Source: Symsagittifera roscoffensis
Taxonomy: Eukaryota > Xenacoelomorpha > Acoela > Convolutidae
Assembly (NCBI RefSeq): GCF_963678635.1
Contig: NW_026971073.1
Coordinates: 290,001-354,000, forward strand
DNA: 64,000 bases
Direction of reading: 5' to 3'
The position numbers were made by a program, and so were the translations under genes. Positions 23,342 through 33,539 of this stretch are shown here, in pieces (positions within the stretch are counted from its first letter, which is position 1; the number at the start of each line of letters is the position of its first letter). A model generated the notes under the pieces. That model was not told the DNA's origin. It saw only the letters and a list, made by a program, of their open reading frames with translations, and ran no database searches.

Positions 23342-23510
23342 CCTACGCAATTTTCCTTTTATGGTTATACCGTCATTCTCTAAATAGAAGTGACCTCACC
23401 ACCCACGCAGTTTTCCTTTTTTGGTAATGATGCCATTCTATAAATAGAAGTGACGTCACCACCCACGCAACATTTTTTTAATGGTAATAACGTCATCGCC
23501 TACGTTATTC
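23342..23510. promoter_or_regulatory. Three 60-bp promoter-like repeats with TATA and CRE-type sites
   Basis: Repeats start at 23342, 23402 and 23462 with period exactly 60. The middle copy holds TATAAATAG (23439-23447) followed by the palindrome TGACGTCA (23451-23458), the classic CREB/ATF site; the first copy has the one-base variants CTAAATAG and TGACCTCA. They lie between polB (-) and the plus-strand genes, the place for a shared divergent promoter. Confidence 0.6.
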
Positions 23511-23589
23511 CTTCAAAAATTCTAGAAACTTCAAGAAAAGTTTTCAACCAATCAGAACTAAGCAGTTTCCAGACATAGTTTTGGATCCA

Positions 23590-24400
23590 AAAAAATCATT
23601 TTTGAAAAATGTCAATTAAAAAACATTTGAACTTCCTCAAATTACCCTACAGGAAAAAAGAAAAAATTCCGTGTGATTTGCTTATTGATGAAATAGATGT
23701 AGATTCCTACTTTTTTGACATTTTTTAGATGTTTATGTTGTCCAAAATAGAGTTCTCCGACTAATTAAAGGTCTCTTTAGAGAAACTTACTCAATCAAAG
23801 AGTTTGATTTTGATCCACATATAGAGTATCAAAGCTTTAAACTTACTGCTGAGTTACACTTGAATAGAAAAAAAACTTTTTATTTATTTTAGAAAATTTG
23901 AAATTAATAAAAAAGTCGTACGATAAAATTTCAAAGACTCTTTTTATTCCCTATCCAACGCCCAAAATTGTCAAAACTCCCCAGAAAAGTTCTTTATTCC
24001 TCCATTTTTTAAAGGATTTTCGAAGTTCAAAACCTTGCATGATCAGGTTTGGAATCAGATTTCCACAGATTTGCTTTGAAAAATTAATCAACTTTGAGTT
24101 ATCCTCTCAAATCTACATCAAAGTCCAAGAACTTGACTATCTGCTCAAAAATCAGCAATTTTTTATCAATTATATACAAAATAATTCAATTAACTTGATG
24201 AAAAAAATTGCTAGTATGCTTCTTTTTTAATTTTTCTTCTTTTGTTACTTCAATCGGCAATATTTCCTATTTTTACAGCAAACATTTTTTGGTCATTTAT
24301 TTTTGCGATTGCTTTTGTGTATGTTTTTACTTATGTGGAAGATTTAAGTCCTAAAAAGGTAAAATTTTGTCTGAGTGGATACAACAACTGGAACAAAAAT
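23590..24400 (+). pseudogene. M2 accessory membrane protein, broken
   Basis: M2 version of the gene at 11033-11862. Blocks in order are a Lys-rich start with DLLIDEIDVDSYFF, the block IEYQSFKLTAELHL, an open 110-codon stretch (23898-24230) with KTPQKSSLFLHFLKDFRSSK, and after a frameshift at ~24230 a hydrophobic segment (SFIFAIAFVYVFTYV). An AAAAAG|GTAAAA donor-like site follows at about 24358, hinting that a 3' exon existed. Unlike M1 there is no tandem duplication. Confidence 0.5.
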
Positions 24401-24740
24401 GAACATTTCTGTGATCGGAAACGACAATGTTTATAAAGGAGCTTTGTTTCCGATTGGACATGAGTTTTCTATAAGAAATCCATAAAAGGAAACTGCATTC
24501 TGATTAGACACGACTACAATCCAAATCTAAAAAATCCATTCTGATTGGTTAAACCCACTTATTCCAGTTGAAGGTACCCTTCTCTCTTAACTAAAAAATT
24601 TTTTTCATTTTAACCACCATCAACTACCTCCTCTCTCAGCTCTAAATACAATTGTTTCAACTTAACCACCGTCAACTACCTCCCTCTGATTTGTAAATTT
24701 TGTTTTTACTCTGTATCGTTATTTCAACTTATTGCTCAAA

Positions 24741-25229
24741 ATGATCTTATCAGTACAAAACAACAACCATACGTTCTCGATAAAATTTTCGGCTGATTTA
24801 GTACAAATCCAAGTGCGAGAAACAGTTTGTGGAGTTTTTCTGGCACGAATGGACAACCCAATTCAAGTCTGGCACATGGTGGAGGTGATGCGCAGGGATT
24901 TCAACGAACATCATATAACGCAAGTACCCCCTACAGAGAACCAAATTGGAGAAATGCAAATGATGGATGGAGTGGCCGACCATGTGGGAATGAATTACCA
25001 CGAAACTCCTGACTCTCGATATGTGGCTCAACCATTCGACGATTTCCTCTTTGCTTTGGAAGAGGGATCTGTGGACAACCCAATTGCCATCGAAGAGAAT
25101 GAGGGCTTCTCTGAGCCAAGAATTCCAGTCAGCGAACCACCAGTGGTGGATGCAAGACCAGCTTTCCGCTCCATTGAGAGCTTGCAAAATTTTGAGAACT
25201 CAACGGCTCGAAAGCTTTTTGATTTGTAA
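24741..25229 (+). CDS. 162-aa acidic accessory protein, intact
   Basis: This is one of the few unbroken genes here. The start is the ATG at 24741, where homology with the M1 copy begins. The product is acidic and soluble: an N-terminal half that looks beta-rich (FSIKFSADLVQIQVRETVC), a middle with VWHMVEVMRRDFNEH, an EHVGMNY-like block, and a Glu/Pro-rich, probably disordered C-terminus. No signal peptide or membrane segment is seen. Upstream, a CCRTCAACTACCTCC sequence is repeated (24616 and 24668) near TAAATAC-type sites, a possible promoter. Survival of the frame among ruined neighbours could mean later selection or simply chance. Confidence 0.65.
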   Translation: MILSVQNNNHTFSIKFSADLVQIQVRETVCGVFLARMDNPIQVWHMVEVMRRDFNEHHITQVPPTENQIGEMQMMDGVADHVGMNYHETPDSRYVAQPFDDFLFALEEGSVDNPIAIEENEGFSEPRIPVSEPPVVDARPAFRSIESLQNFENSTARKLFDL

Positions 25230-25334
25230 ATAAAATGGCTATTGTCTTGTGTTTTTAAATTTAATTTTTTTGCACAATTTGTTTGCATTGTATTATTTTT
25301 ATTTTAAAGAGATAGGAATAAAGAGATGAACTCA

Positions 25335-26060
25335 TAGAAAAGTTTGTTAAAAATGTAAAATGTAAAGTTTGTTAAAAAGTAAAATTTTTTTGAATTTTGT
25401 TGAAAAACTCTGTTAAAAATGAAACTAATTATGCAACTGGTAAATATTTTTACAGAATTTTGTTAGAAAACAGAAAAAAAAATTAAACCAGTTTTTGCAA
25501 ACATGTTAAAAACTTAATATTAATTTTTGCACCATGCAAAATTTTTTTATAATTTTTCTGGCAAACTTGTTGAAAAAATTAAAGAAAATCTCGCAAATTA
25601 AGGAAAATTTCATTAAATATTATCGCATTTAAAAAAATGTAACAAGAGTTTCTTGCACTGTTGAAAAATAAAATTAATGAATTTCTTTGTTCTGGTTTTG
25701 ATCATTAAAAAGTTCAATGTTCGCATGTATATTGATTAAAAACATCAAAAAAACTTTGTATTAAGATAGGGAACAGCACTCAAAGTCATCACTAATCAAA
25801 AATTTTCAGCAGGTCTGTACCAGGTTTTTTACAATAAATTTTTGCCTTTTTCGCATATAAATCAGAAAAAAAAAATTAGATTTCTGCATTTGTTTTCAAA
25901 AAAAAACACAAAAAAACTTGCATTCAACACTAAAATTGTTTGAAACTTTCTGTACACCTGTTAAAAAAACCAAAACAATTTTTGTATCGTGTTGAAAAAA
26001 TCAAATCAAAATTTGCATCTTGCAAAAAAATTTTTTAGTTAATTTTTGCACACGAGTTGT
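25335..26060. repeat. A/T-rich degenerate repeats and a stray terminal-repeat motif
   Basis: Loose repeats of GTTAAAAA, TTTTTGCA and related words fill the interval, as in 12.9-13.3 kb of M1. At about 25757 there is a single GTATTAAGATAGGGAACA, the subterminal motif of the element ends, without the rest of a terminal repeat. Confidence 0.5.
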
Positions 26061-26139
26061 AAATTACAAATTTATTCGTTGAAAAAACTTTTGATTTTAA
26101 ATAAAAAACAATTTTGACAAGATTTTTATAAACAAATAT

Positions 26140-26735
26140 TCAAATAATAATGGAAAAATTGATACGCTCACTATTTACAGTACTATAACCATGAATGAAA
26201 AAATCAACCATTTTCAACAAATCAGTCTCATACTTTGAGTTTTGAGCTTTTCGAATACTTTCCAAAAAAGCTGATCCAAGAGTCTGAGTGGACGCAAGCT
26301 TCTGAGCAGAACAGAGATAATATCTTTTGAATTTTTTTCGCAGCAGACGTTTCTTTGCATCACTGGGTAAATTTCCCGATATTCTACTTTTCAAGTTGAG
26401 TTGGACTGCACGATTCAATTGATTGAAAACTTCACCTCTTGATGAAATAATATTGGAATAAAATCTGTATTTATTTTAAGTATGTATACAATCAACAATT
26501 TGGTAAGTGAAATGATATTTATCTAGTCCTTGCGAAATCTGATCGAGCGATGAACCGATTAATACTAAGTAAAAACTGCAATTTTCCCCTGGGCAGAATG
26601 ATGAATGGCTAGATACACGGTAGTCTTGGGTGACAATAAGTTTTTCATAAAAACTTCTGAGACAGAGAGAAAAAGAAATCTTGCATGGTAGTCTGAATAT
26701 AAAGTGGGATATGCTTGACACATAGCAGATGCCAT
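26140..26735 (-). pseudogene. M2 copy of ~195-aa minus-strand accessory protein
   Basis: It starts MASAMCQAYPTLYSDYHARF at 26735 and, after a frameshift in the middle and a small indel that makes a stop at CIHT, continues as an open 92-codon frame (26140-26418) with a strongly basic block (AKKRLLRKKFKRYY) and STQTLGSAFLESIRK. The basic helix could bind nucleic acid, but no known family is recognised. The near-identical M3 copy reads through the CIHT position as CIHTLYKYRF, so that stop is a private lesion. Confidence 0.55.
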
Positions 26736-26837
26736 CACCGATTACTTGATGAAAATGATTTTAATCTACATTGAATTGCTTATATAGTAGTTCCATCAAC
26801 TACGAAATGTCCTTATTTGGATCATCACCAACTCAAT

Positions 26838-26871
26838 ATTCCATATAAGGTAATATTACCTTATTTGGAAT
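26838..26871. repeat. 34-bp near-perfect palindrome
   Basis: ATTCCATATAAGGTAAT is followed immediately by its near-exact complement (16 of 17 positions). It lies upstream of the PC4-like gene. In M3 the copies (33.36 and 35.14 kb) have a disrupted centre and mark the edges of a tandem duplication. Confidence 0.85.
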
Positions 26872-27029
26872 GTACAGTGATTCATCTACATTTCTTAATT
26901 TCTATAAAATTACAAATATCATGATTTTGAAATATCTACTACTGATCAGTTGGCTCTGAGTCTCAAATCAAAATTGTAATCACAAAAAAAATATCTTTTC
27001 CAACTATATTGAATTTGCTAAGAACCAAA

Positions 27030-27516
27030 AAAAAATTAGTAGATTTTCTTGGTATCAAAAACCCTACAACGGAAACATTTACTTCGAACCTTGCTTCCAA
27101 TTGCTGAAGAAAAAGGAATCGGGACAAATGAAAAAAACCCAGCTAGTCTATTTTGGTGAGAAAGAAGGGGAAATGATGTCAGCAATACGGAATACTGCTA
27201 TTCACGATGCTGAAAACCTTAGACTCGTTCCTGTATTGGAACCCCATTCTGACAAAGACTCAAGCATGGAGCAGGAACCTGCAAACTGTCATGTGGTGTA
27301 TGATGTAGCAACATACAAGAAGAGAAGGGTGTGTGTGTGACAATCAAGAAGTACAATGTGAACAAGCCACTCTACATTCAGATTCGACTCTTCACTGCGA
27401 AGGAGAACGAAGTCTTCAAGCAAGTTGTCTATGTCAACTACTCTTTGAACGAATTCAAAGAACTCGCCCAAGTCTTGGGAGCTTTTATGTTTGTTGAGAA
27501 CTGTAATGTTCATTAA
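27030..27516 (+). pseudogene. M2 copy of PC4-like accessory protein
   Basis: It is continuous from the KPYNGNIYFEPCF block through AIHDAENLRLV and YKKRRVCV, then stopped by a two-base gain in a GT run (GGGTGTGTGTGTGAC, about 27330), after which the last 61 codons (CVTIKKYNVNKPLYIQ... ) read in another frame. Apart from that slip the gene is whole. See the M3 copy for the fold argument. Confidence 0.6.
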
Positions 27517-27602
27517 TTTTGTTGAGTTGTGTTATTATAGTAACGTAATTCAATTATTCATCTTGTTGAATCATTTTATAAACTTTCTTTGAACTGAGCA
27601 GT

Positions 27603-27999
27603 ATGAGTTGGAACATTGGTTTTTCCAGAAACCTTGTTTTAAAGCTTCAAAGTAAATTGGGGCTTTTTCATATCGTCTTAAAAAGAAAAGTCCTGGAATT
27701 TCTCACTAACAGTTTCGGAATCTCAAAATTTACCAAAAATTAAAAGCTCCAGAAACGGAGTTTTTTTGCAAAAGGTTATAACAAATGTAAAAATCTGTCA
27801 GAAATTTTGGAAATAAATGTTACAAATTTGGATGACTACGCATGTCCAAAAGTTCAGAAACTTATTTTCAAAGATGAAGAATTTGATTGAAGGGGTAGCA
27901 ACTACCCATTTCGTCATGCAAAGACTCTTCACTGTTCAGAAAGAAAAGCATTTGCTTATGGAACATGGACTCGAATTTTTTAAAATAAATTTTAAATAA
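27603..27999 (+). pseudogene. M2 copy of exonuclease-like protein, internally deleted
   Basis: It starts MSWNIGFSRNLVLKLQSK, and the sequence then jumps from the KFTK block straight to the C-terminal part (KAPETEFF, then in shifted frame NLDDYACPKVQKL and the Cys/His tail). The whole middle of roughly 1 kb, including the RLHAIL and VVLD blocks kept in M3, is missing. Confidence 0.6.
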
Positions 28000-28074
28000 T
28001 CTAAATAGTTTTGTATTATCGTGTTTTTGAAATTTAAAGGTTAATCATTATCAATTTTTTATTCCAAAATTGAG

Positions 28075-28338
28075 ATGGATGATGAATGTGACATGCAATT
28101 AAACTTGAGAAAATTTGTTTTTGATGAGAAAAATCATGCACGAAAATCATGGAAGTTTTTTTGGTGTACGTGTAATAGATCTCTTTTAAATTTTAGGGGC
28201 CAATTTTTTGTCATAGTTTTAATACTAGCATGTACAATTGTTCGAATAATGTTATCCACTAGATGCGAAGAAATGACAGTTTGGGAAGCAATTTTAGCAA
28301 ATAGAGTCGCTTATATTTTACCTTCTCCAAAGCTATGA
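28075..28338 (+). CDS. 87-aa single-pass membrane protein, intact
   Basis: The N-terminal half is polar (FVFDEKNHARKSWKFFW), followed by one clear membrane helix (FFVIVLILACTIVRIML) and a short tail. The stop TGA overlaps the ATG of the ATPase in the four bases ATGA (28335-28338); the same overlap is seen in M1 and M3 sequence. A small membrane protein paired with the packaging motor is an unusual arrangement that might matter for membrane-linked assembly. Function is unknown. Confidence 0.6.
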   Translation: MDDECDMQLNLRKFVFDEKNHARKSWKFFWCTCNRSLLNFRGQFFVIVLILACTIVRIMLSTRCEEMTVWEAILANRVAYILPSPKL

Positions 28339-29201
28339 ATAAAATTATTTCTGCCAAAGATTAAGTTTTTATTTCGCTAGTCGGACCGAGTGGATCTGGA
28401 AATTCGCATCATATTTTTGTGTGGTTGAAAGTTGGTACATTTCATCCAAAGTTTGACAAAATGTTTTAATTTTATCAACACTATCAACCTCTTTATGGAC
28501 AAATGCAAAGAAAAAACCTTAAGTTTATCCAAGGAGTTGACTTTAAACTGATTGCAAACCTTCCCAATAATGGAACAAAATAATTGTTAAAATTTGATGA
28601 CTCTTGTGAAGAAACTTCAAACTCTAAGCAGTTTATAAAAATTGCTATATTAATGGAAGACACAGGGGACTGAATACCATATATAGTAAGCACAAACTGT
28701 TTCACCAAAGCAAATTGGGAAGAGATGTTGAGTTACAAAATACACATATAGTCTTATTCAAGTCACCGAGAAATATTTTACAAATCAATACATTAAATCA
28801 ACAACCAGGTCTAAGATCTCAATTGAAAGAGCGGTATCAAGATGCAACATCTGGTCCCTATGGTCATTTACTTAAAAATTTAACCCCAAAAACAGTTGAT
28901 TCACTTAAGTATTGCTCCAATAGTGGTTCAGTTCCACCAAATTTTTTTTCGCCAGATGGAATAGACACAAATTTTTGAATAATTAGCATACAATAAGTCT
29001 CTATGCTCCCAATATTTCAAACATTTTCCCGAAAACTTCCAAAACAATTCATCCTCCATTGTCCAAAATGTTTCATTCAATTCCTCAGCGAATGTCTATA
29101 AACTTGCTAAGAGGCGAGCTAAAAGATCTTTAAAAAGTAGACGTAGTAAAACATCGAAGAGAAATATCAGAAGTCACACGAAGAAGAACTTCACTGCATA
29201 A
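28335..29201 (+). pseudogene. ATP: M2 packaging ATPase, P-loop lysine lost
   Basis: It begins MNKIISAK, followed by a stop, then the P-loop GPSGSGNSH in which the catalytic Lys is replaced by Asn, a change shared with M3. Walker B is KFDDSCEE. The tail blocks RDVELQNTHIVLFKSPRNIL and DLTPKTVDSLKYCSN-type are readable (28715-28978), then a shift into the basic C-terminus ending with KKNFTA at 29201. Several stops and shifts make it inactive. Confidence 0.85.
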
Positions 29202-29296
29202 TAGGAGAACTATTTTAAGATGGCCAAAAGGCTTACAATTAATATCTGTTATCACTCCTTTCGTCATTAAACGATGGACATAGTATGATCATTTTG

Positions 29297-29696
29297 TTAT
29301 AATTCCTTACTCAATTTATCAATCAAAAAGTACATTTCCAAAAAAAAACAAAATTGGAACAAAAGCAAGAAAAAAAAGTGATTGTACCAAAAGATTTTTA
29401 TTCTGTTTACAGTGCTGTAAATGCAAAGTTGAAAACGAGTAACCATAAGCACCTTACTGATTTAGTTTTGAATTCTCCTAGAATTAGACGAAGTGAGTCA
29501 AAAAATATCATATTAGATAAGCGAGACACATATAGTATCAATTGTAGACTTTGTGTGGGCACTAAAGCGATAAAATAGCGACTTTCTCGATATTTACTTT
29601 ACCATTTTGGAAGCAACTCCAATTCCACCTAAACTTGTTGTCACTAAGAATGCCAAAGCGAAAGACAGAGAATTTTGGATCCGTTTCAAAATCTGA
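29297..29696 (+). pseudogene. M2 small ORF upstream of and overlapping integrase
   Basis: Copy of the frame at 17331. Its ATG is damaged. The conserved middle (YSVYSAVNAKLKTSN, then VLNSPRIRRSESKN) is open from 29354. After a shift near 29530 it ends with FKI and TGA at 29694-29696, overlapping the integrase start by 47 bases in another frame. Confidence 0.55.
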
Positions 29697-30561
29697 AAAG
29701 GTAAGTCTGAACAGATTGTATTCTAGGGGTAGAGCTGCTCACGGTTATATTCAAAACTTGAGTAAAGCGAGTGGTATATCAAAAAAGAAAGTAGAAAAGT
29801 TTTTACAAACCAAGACATCGTATACAACATTTGGTCCACCAATCACACGTTTCCGAACACTTCAAGCTTTTTCTACAAAAATCAGTGAAATCTGGTGTAT
29901 GGACTTGGCTTCTGTAGACAAGTTAGCTAGTCAAAACAACGGATTCAAGTATTATTAATTGCTGTGGATATTTTTGCGCGGTTTGTCAGAGTTCAAACGA
30001 TGAAAACTAAATATGCCAAAGACACTTTTCAAGCGTTCAAAACAAAGGTTTTCTCGAAAAAAAACACTACTGAAAAACTTTGAGTTGATAAAGGAATGGA
30101 ATATGGGGTGAATTTTCAAAAATTGTTGCTAGGAAAAAGCCTTGAAATTTACTCTACCATGAGTGAAACAAAAGCTGCATTTGCAGAGAGAGCCATTCAA
30201 TCATTAAAACACATTACTTAACGCTAGATAAAAGATTATGGTGAAAAATTCATTAACAATTTGCCGCAATTTATTGTCGCAACAATAGATCTATTGGGAA
30301 ATCACCTAGAGATGTCAAGAAAACTGATTTCTGTACAATAAACCTCTAATAAGGTAAAAAGAAACTAAAACTCAAAGTTGGAGACAGAGTGAGAATTTCA
30401 AAGAACGATTTTCCGTTCCGAAAAAGATACAAATCACAAATTAAAGATAAAATTTTTGAAATTTCGGCAATATCTACAAAAAACCTCCTACATACATCAT
30501 CAAAGATCTCGACAAAGTTGGAAAATTTCATGAAAAAGAGCTGAGAAAATGTTCTCATTAA
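29650..30561 (+). pseudogene. INT: M2 retroviral-type integrase, broken
   Basis: Best-preserved integrase start: ATG at 29650, open to 29958 through the helical N-terminal region (SKSEKVSLNRLYSRGRAAHG), the SKKKVEKFLQTKTSY linker and the first catalytic block WCMDLASVDKLASQNNG. After a shift follow a core strand, the DKGMEYG second-Asp block and the AFAERAIQSLKHI Glu block, then KVGDRVRISK and PPTYIIKDLDK of the C-terminal domain. It ends at TAA 30559-30561. Frameshifts at ~29955, ~30040-30110 and ~30220-30350 disable it. Confidence 0.9.
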
Positions 30562-30604
30562 AGGTAAACCAATTTTTCAACCAAATTTCTATCGATCAGT
30601 TGTC

Positions 30605-31425
30605 ATGGATTCTTTTACCATTGAGTTGGTTTCCAACGTTTCTTTTAATTGTTATCCGAATAATAGTCTTAATTCTTTTACAAATTTTCTACCCGAAAAA
30701 TTACATTTGAAAGGAGAATGGGAGGTTGCTATTTCAGAAATATCATACCCTTCTTTGTACCAAACTGTTACAGAGGGAAAGTTTACATTCGTAGATGGTA
30801 GAGAAAGTTCTGAGGAGAAAAAAAATTGCACCGATGAACATTGAACCAGGATTGTATCCAAGTATTATTGATATAGTTGTAGCCATGAACAACAAAATTC
30901 GAGAACCTCTAGGAGCTCAAGTTTTCGAATCTAACGGAATCTTTGTATCAGTAGATAAAAATGCACAAAAGGTTGCCGTTCATTTACCTGAGAATCAATC
31001 AGTGTTTAGAATTCAGAGTGCTGATTGGAGTCACGTTTTTGGTGGTAATTTGGAACAAAATCAAACAGGCGTTATAATGAAAGGAAAAGTTCCACCTTGT
31101 CCTCAGTATTCTTAGGACATTATAAAAATACACTCCCTAATGATATATAGTGATTTTATAGAATATAACCTAGTCGGTGATATAAAAACTCCCTTATTGC
31201 GTTGTATCCCATTCATCTCCAAAGTGAAGAGTGGAGATATAATTTCTACAGAACAGTACATGAATTATCAATTCTTTACAAATTTACAATTTAAAAAATT
31301 AATAAAAAACTCTCTCCACAGCTTTAAAATAGAACCAAGATATACTACAGGTGAAAAAACACCTTTGTGTCCGAAGGAAATACACGAGTTGTTCTCTTTT
31401 TTCGCAAGATTCCGGATAATCACTT
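30605..31425 (+). pseudogene. M2 penton-like minor capsid protein, broken
   Basis: The ATG at 30605 opens MDSFTIELVSNVSFNCYP, then LHLKGEWEVAISEISYPSLY, the hallmark block. The frame ends at GRESSEEKKNCTDEH because of a shift in a run of A; the continuation (MNIEPGLYPSIIDIVVAMN) is in the next frame to a TAG at PQYS (31113-31115), then on to the end with a final frame change. The protein would form pentons or the minor shell component beside the double-jelly-roll capsid. M3 is inserted just downstream. Confidence 0.8.
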
Positions 31426-31446
31426 TTGATTTATACTTCACACGAA

Positions 31447-31452
31447 ATAGTT
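31447..31452. repeat. 6-bp target duplication at M3 left end
   Basis: ATAGTT before the M3 terminus; the partner is ATAATT at 44505-44510. The position in the penton-core interval is the same as for M2 in M1. Confidence 0.8.
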
Positions 31453-31990
31453 AGTAGAAGATGTTGTAGATTAAGTGGGGGGCCATTTATTAAGATAGGG
31501 AATAGAACATCCGGTCCGCAAGCATGTAGTAGGATTGGGTATAGAGTCTACAATGTATTAAGATAGGGAATACCGATAATAAGGTTTTTTGGTTTGTGTG
31601 ATGGTAATATAATTGTAAGAAAAACGTATTTTTTGATTTTTGTGTGGAAATGTCTGGTTTTTTCGCAAATATCATGGCGCGTGTTAACTATTTTGTAAAC
31701 ATCAAAAGTTAATTAAGTGTAGTTTGTGTAATGAAGGACTTTTGAATAGTTTTTTTGATACATGGTAAGTCAATGATAAAAGTTTTTGGGTAAAAACTTT
31801 GATTTTTTATGAAACAATTTTTTTTTAAAATTCAAATCACGCTACGATTAGCTATTATTTGACCTATTTTATTATCTTTTCTGACTTCCATTCAGATTGG
31901 AACAATGCTGAAACCTACAGAAACTTCAAAAAAATCAAGTTTTTTGAGAGAAAAAAAAATAAATTAGAAAAAAAATTAAATAAATCACTG
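31453..31990 (+). repeat. M3 left terminal inverted repeat (~538 bp)
   Basis: Nearly identical to the M2 left repeat: AGTAGAAGATGTTG, G run, ATTAAGATAGGGAATAG, inner edge at TCACTG. It pairs with 43955-44504. Confidence 0.9.
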
Positions 31991-32580
31991 CATTGAATAA
32001 CAAATTTACCGCAAAATTTAACAGTTTAATATCATAAAACCAATATAATACGACATCATGAACAAAGATACAAATTAAGAGTTTAAAAAGTTGTTGAAAA
32101 ATTCTTTGCATAGTATCAAGATAGAACTAAGAGATAGTACAGGCGAAAAAATTCCTTTTGTGTCCGTAGGAATTACCCGATTTGTTCTCTTGTTTCGCAA
32201 GATTTCTAATAATCTTTTTTGATTTAAACTTCCTACGAAATAGTTGCTCAAAACTCAGAAGATTTCCTTATTTTTCGAGGACATGCGAGACAACATGGAA
32301 GAGGTTTTGGTGCTCTTGCACAAACTCATGGGAGAACTGCAATCCCCTTTATTAAAAATATATAGTCCCAGTTGGGAAAAGAATTGGAGCAGATTTGTTT
32401 GAAATCGCTGCTCCAGAGATTGGGGAAGTTGTTTGTGGACGTAAAAAACTCAAAACCTTTGCAAAAGATGTGGGAACAAAAAACAGTTCGGAAACAATTG
32501 TGAGATGGAAAAAAGATATCTAAGCGTAGAACTGGTAGAACCAGATCCATTTCTCAAAAGAATAGAGAATTTTGAGTCAA
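31991..32580 (+). pseudogene. M3 chimera: polB tail joined to penton tail and core gene
   Basis: About 75 bases matching the 3' end of polB (read on the minus strand, near 31995-32063) are followed without break by the penton 3' end (from about 32066: KKLLKNSLHS-type sequence) and a copy of the core-protein gene (32262-32570; GHARQHGRGFGAL, then a one-base loss, then GADLFEIAAPEIGEVV). Near 32575 the sequence changes to the interval upstream of the minus-strand accessory gene. Thus nearly all of M3 polB has been replaced by a fragment from the other end of a Maverick. The junction has only a few shared bases. Confidence 0.75.
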
Positions 32581-32665
32581 TTTTTGCACCAGTGTTGAAA
32601 ATTACAAATCAGTGTTGAATTTGAATAAAACAATTTTGACAAGATTTTTATAAACGAATATTCAA

Positions 32666-33255
32666 TTAATAATAAAAAGAATTGATTCGCTCACTATCAG
32701 TATCATAACCATGAATGAAACAATCAACAATTTTCAACAAATCAGTCTCATACTTTGAGTTGTGAACTTTTCGAATCCTTTCCAAAAAAACTGATCCAAG
32801 AGTCTGAGTGGACGCAAGCTTGTGAGCAGAACTGAGATAATATCTTTTGAATTTTTTTCGCTGCAGACGTTTCTTTGCAACACTGGGTAATTTTTCCGGT
32901 ATTCTACATTTCAAGTTGAGTTCAACTGCACGATTCAATTGATTGAAAACTTCACCTCTCGATGAAATAATATTGGAATAAAACCTGTATTTATATAAAG
33001 TATGTATACAGTCAGCAGTTTAGTAAGTGAAATGATATTTATCTAATCTTTGAAAAATCTGATCGAGCGACAAACCGATTAATACTAAAGAAAATTTGCA
33101 ATTTTCCACTGGGCAGAAAGATGAATGGCTAGATACACGGTAGTCTTGGGTGACAATAAGTTTTTCATAAAAACTTCTGAGACAGAGAGAAAAAGAAATC
33201 TTGCATGGTAGTCTGAATATAAAGTGGGATATGCTTGACACATAGCAGATGCCAT
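32666..33255 (-). pseudogene. M3 copy of ~195-aa minus-strand accessory protein
   Basis: Near-identical to the M2 copy, beginning MASAMCQAYPTLYSD at 33255. The middle still needs one frame change, but the CIHTLYKYRF join is readable, and the last ~90 codons (32666-32938; KKRLQRKKFKRYYLSS, TQTLGSVFLERIRK) are open. Function unknown. Confidence 0.55.
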
Positions 33256-33539
33256 CACCGATTACTTGATGAAAATGATTTTAATCTACATTGAATTGCT
33301 TATATAGTAGTTCCATCAACTACGAAATGTCCATATTTGGATCATCACCAACTCAATATTCCATATAAGGTAATAATACCTTATTTGGAATGTACAGTGA
33401 TTCATCTATATTTCTTAATTTTTATAAACTTACAAATATCATGATTTTGAAATATCTACTACTGATCAGTTGGCTCTGAGTCTCAAAATAAAACTGTAAT
33501 CACAATAAATATCTTTCCAAACTATATTAAATTTACTAA

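Noticed and set aside
24798-25288. Minus-strand ORFs of 129, 62 and 86 codons
   Set aside because: Antisense shadows of the intact 162-aa gene; not matched on the minus strand of the M1 copy.
25750-25780. A fourth Maverick left end
   Set aside because: Only one subterminal motif is present, without G run, terminus or target duplication.
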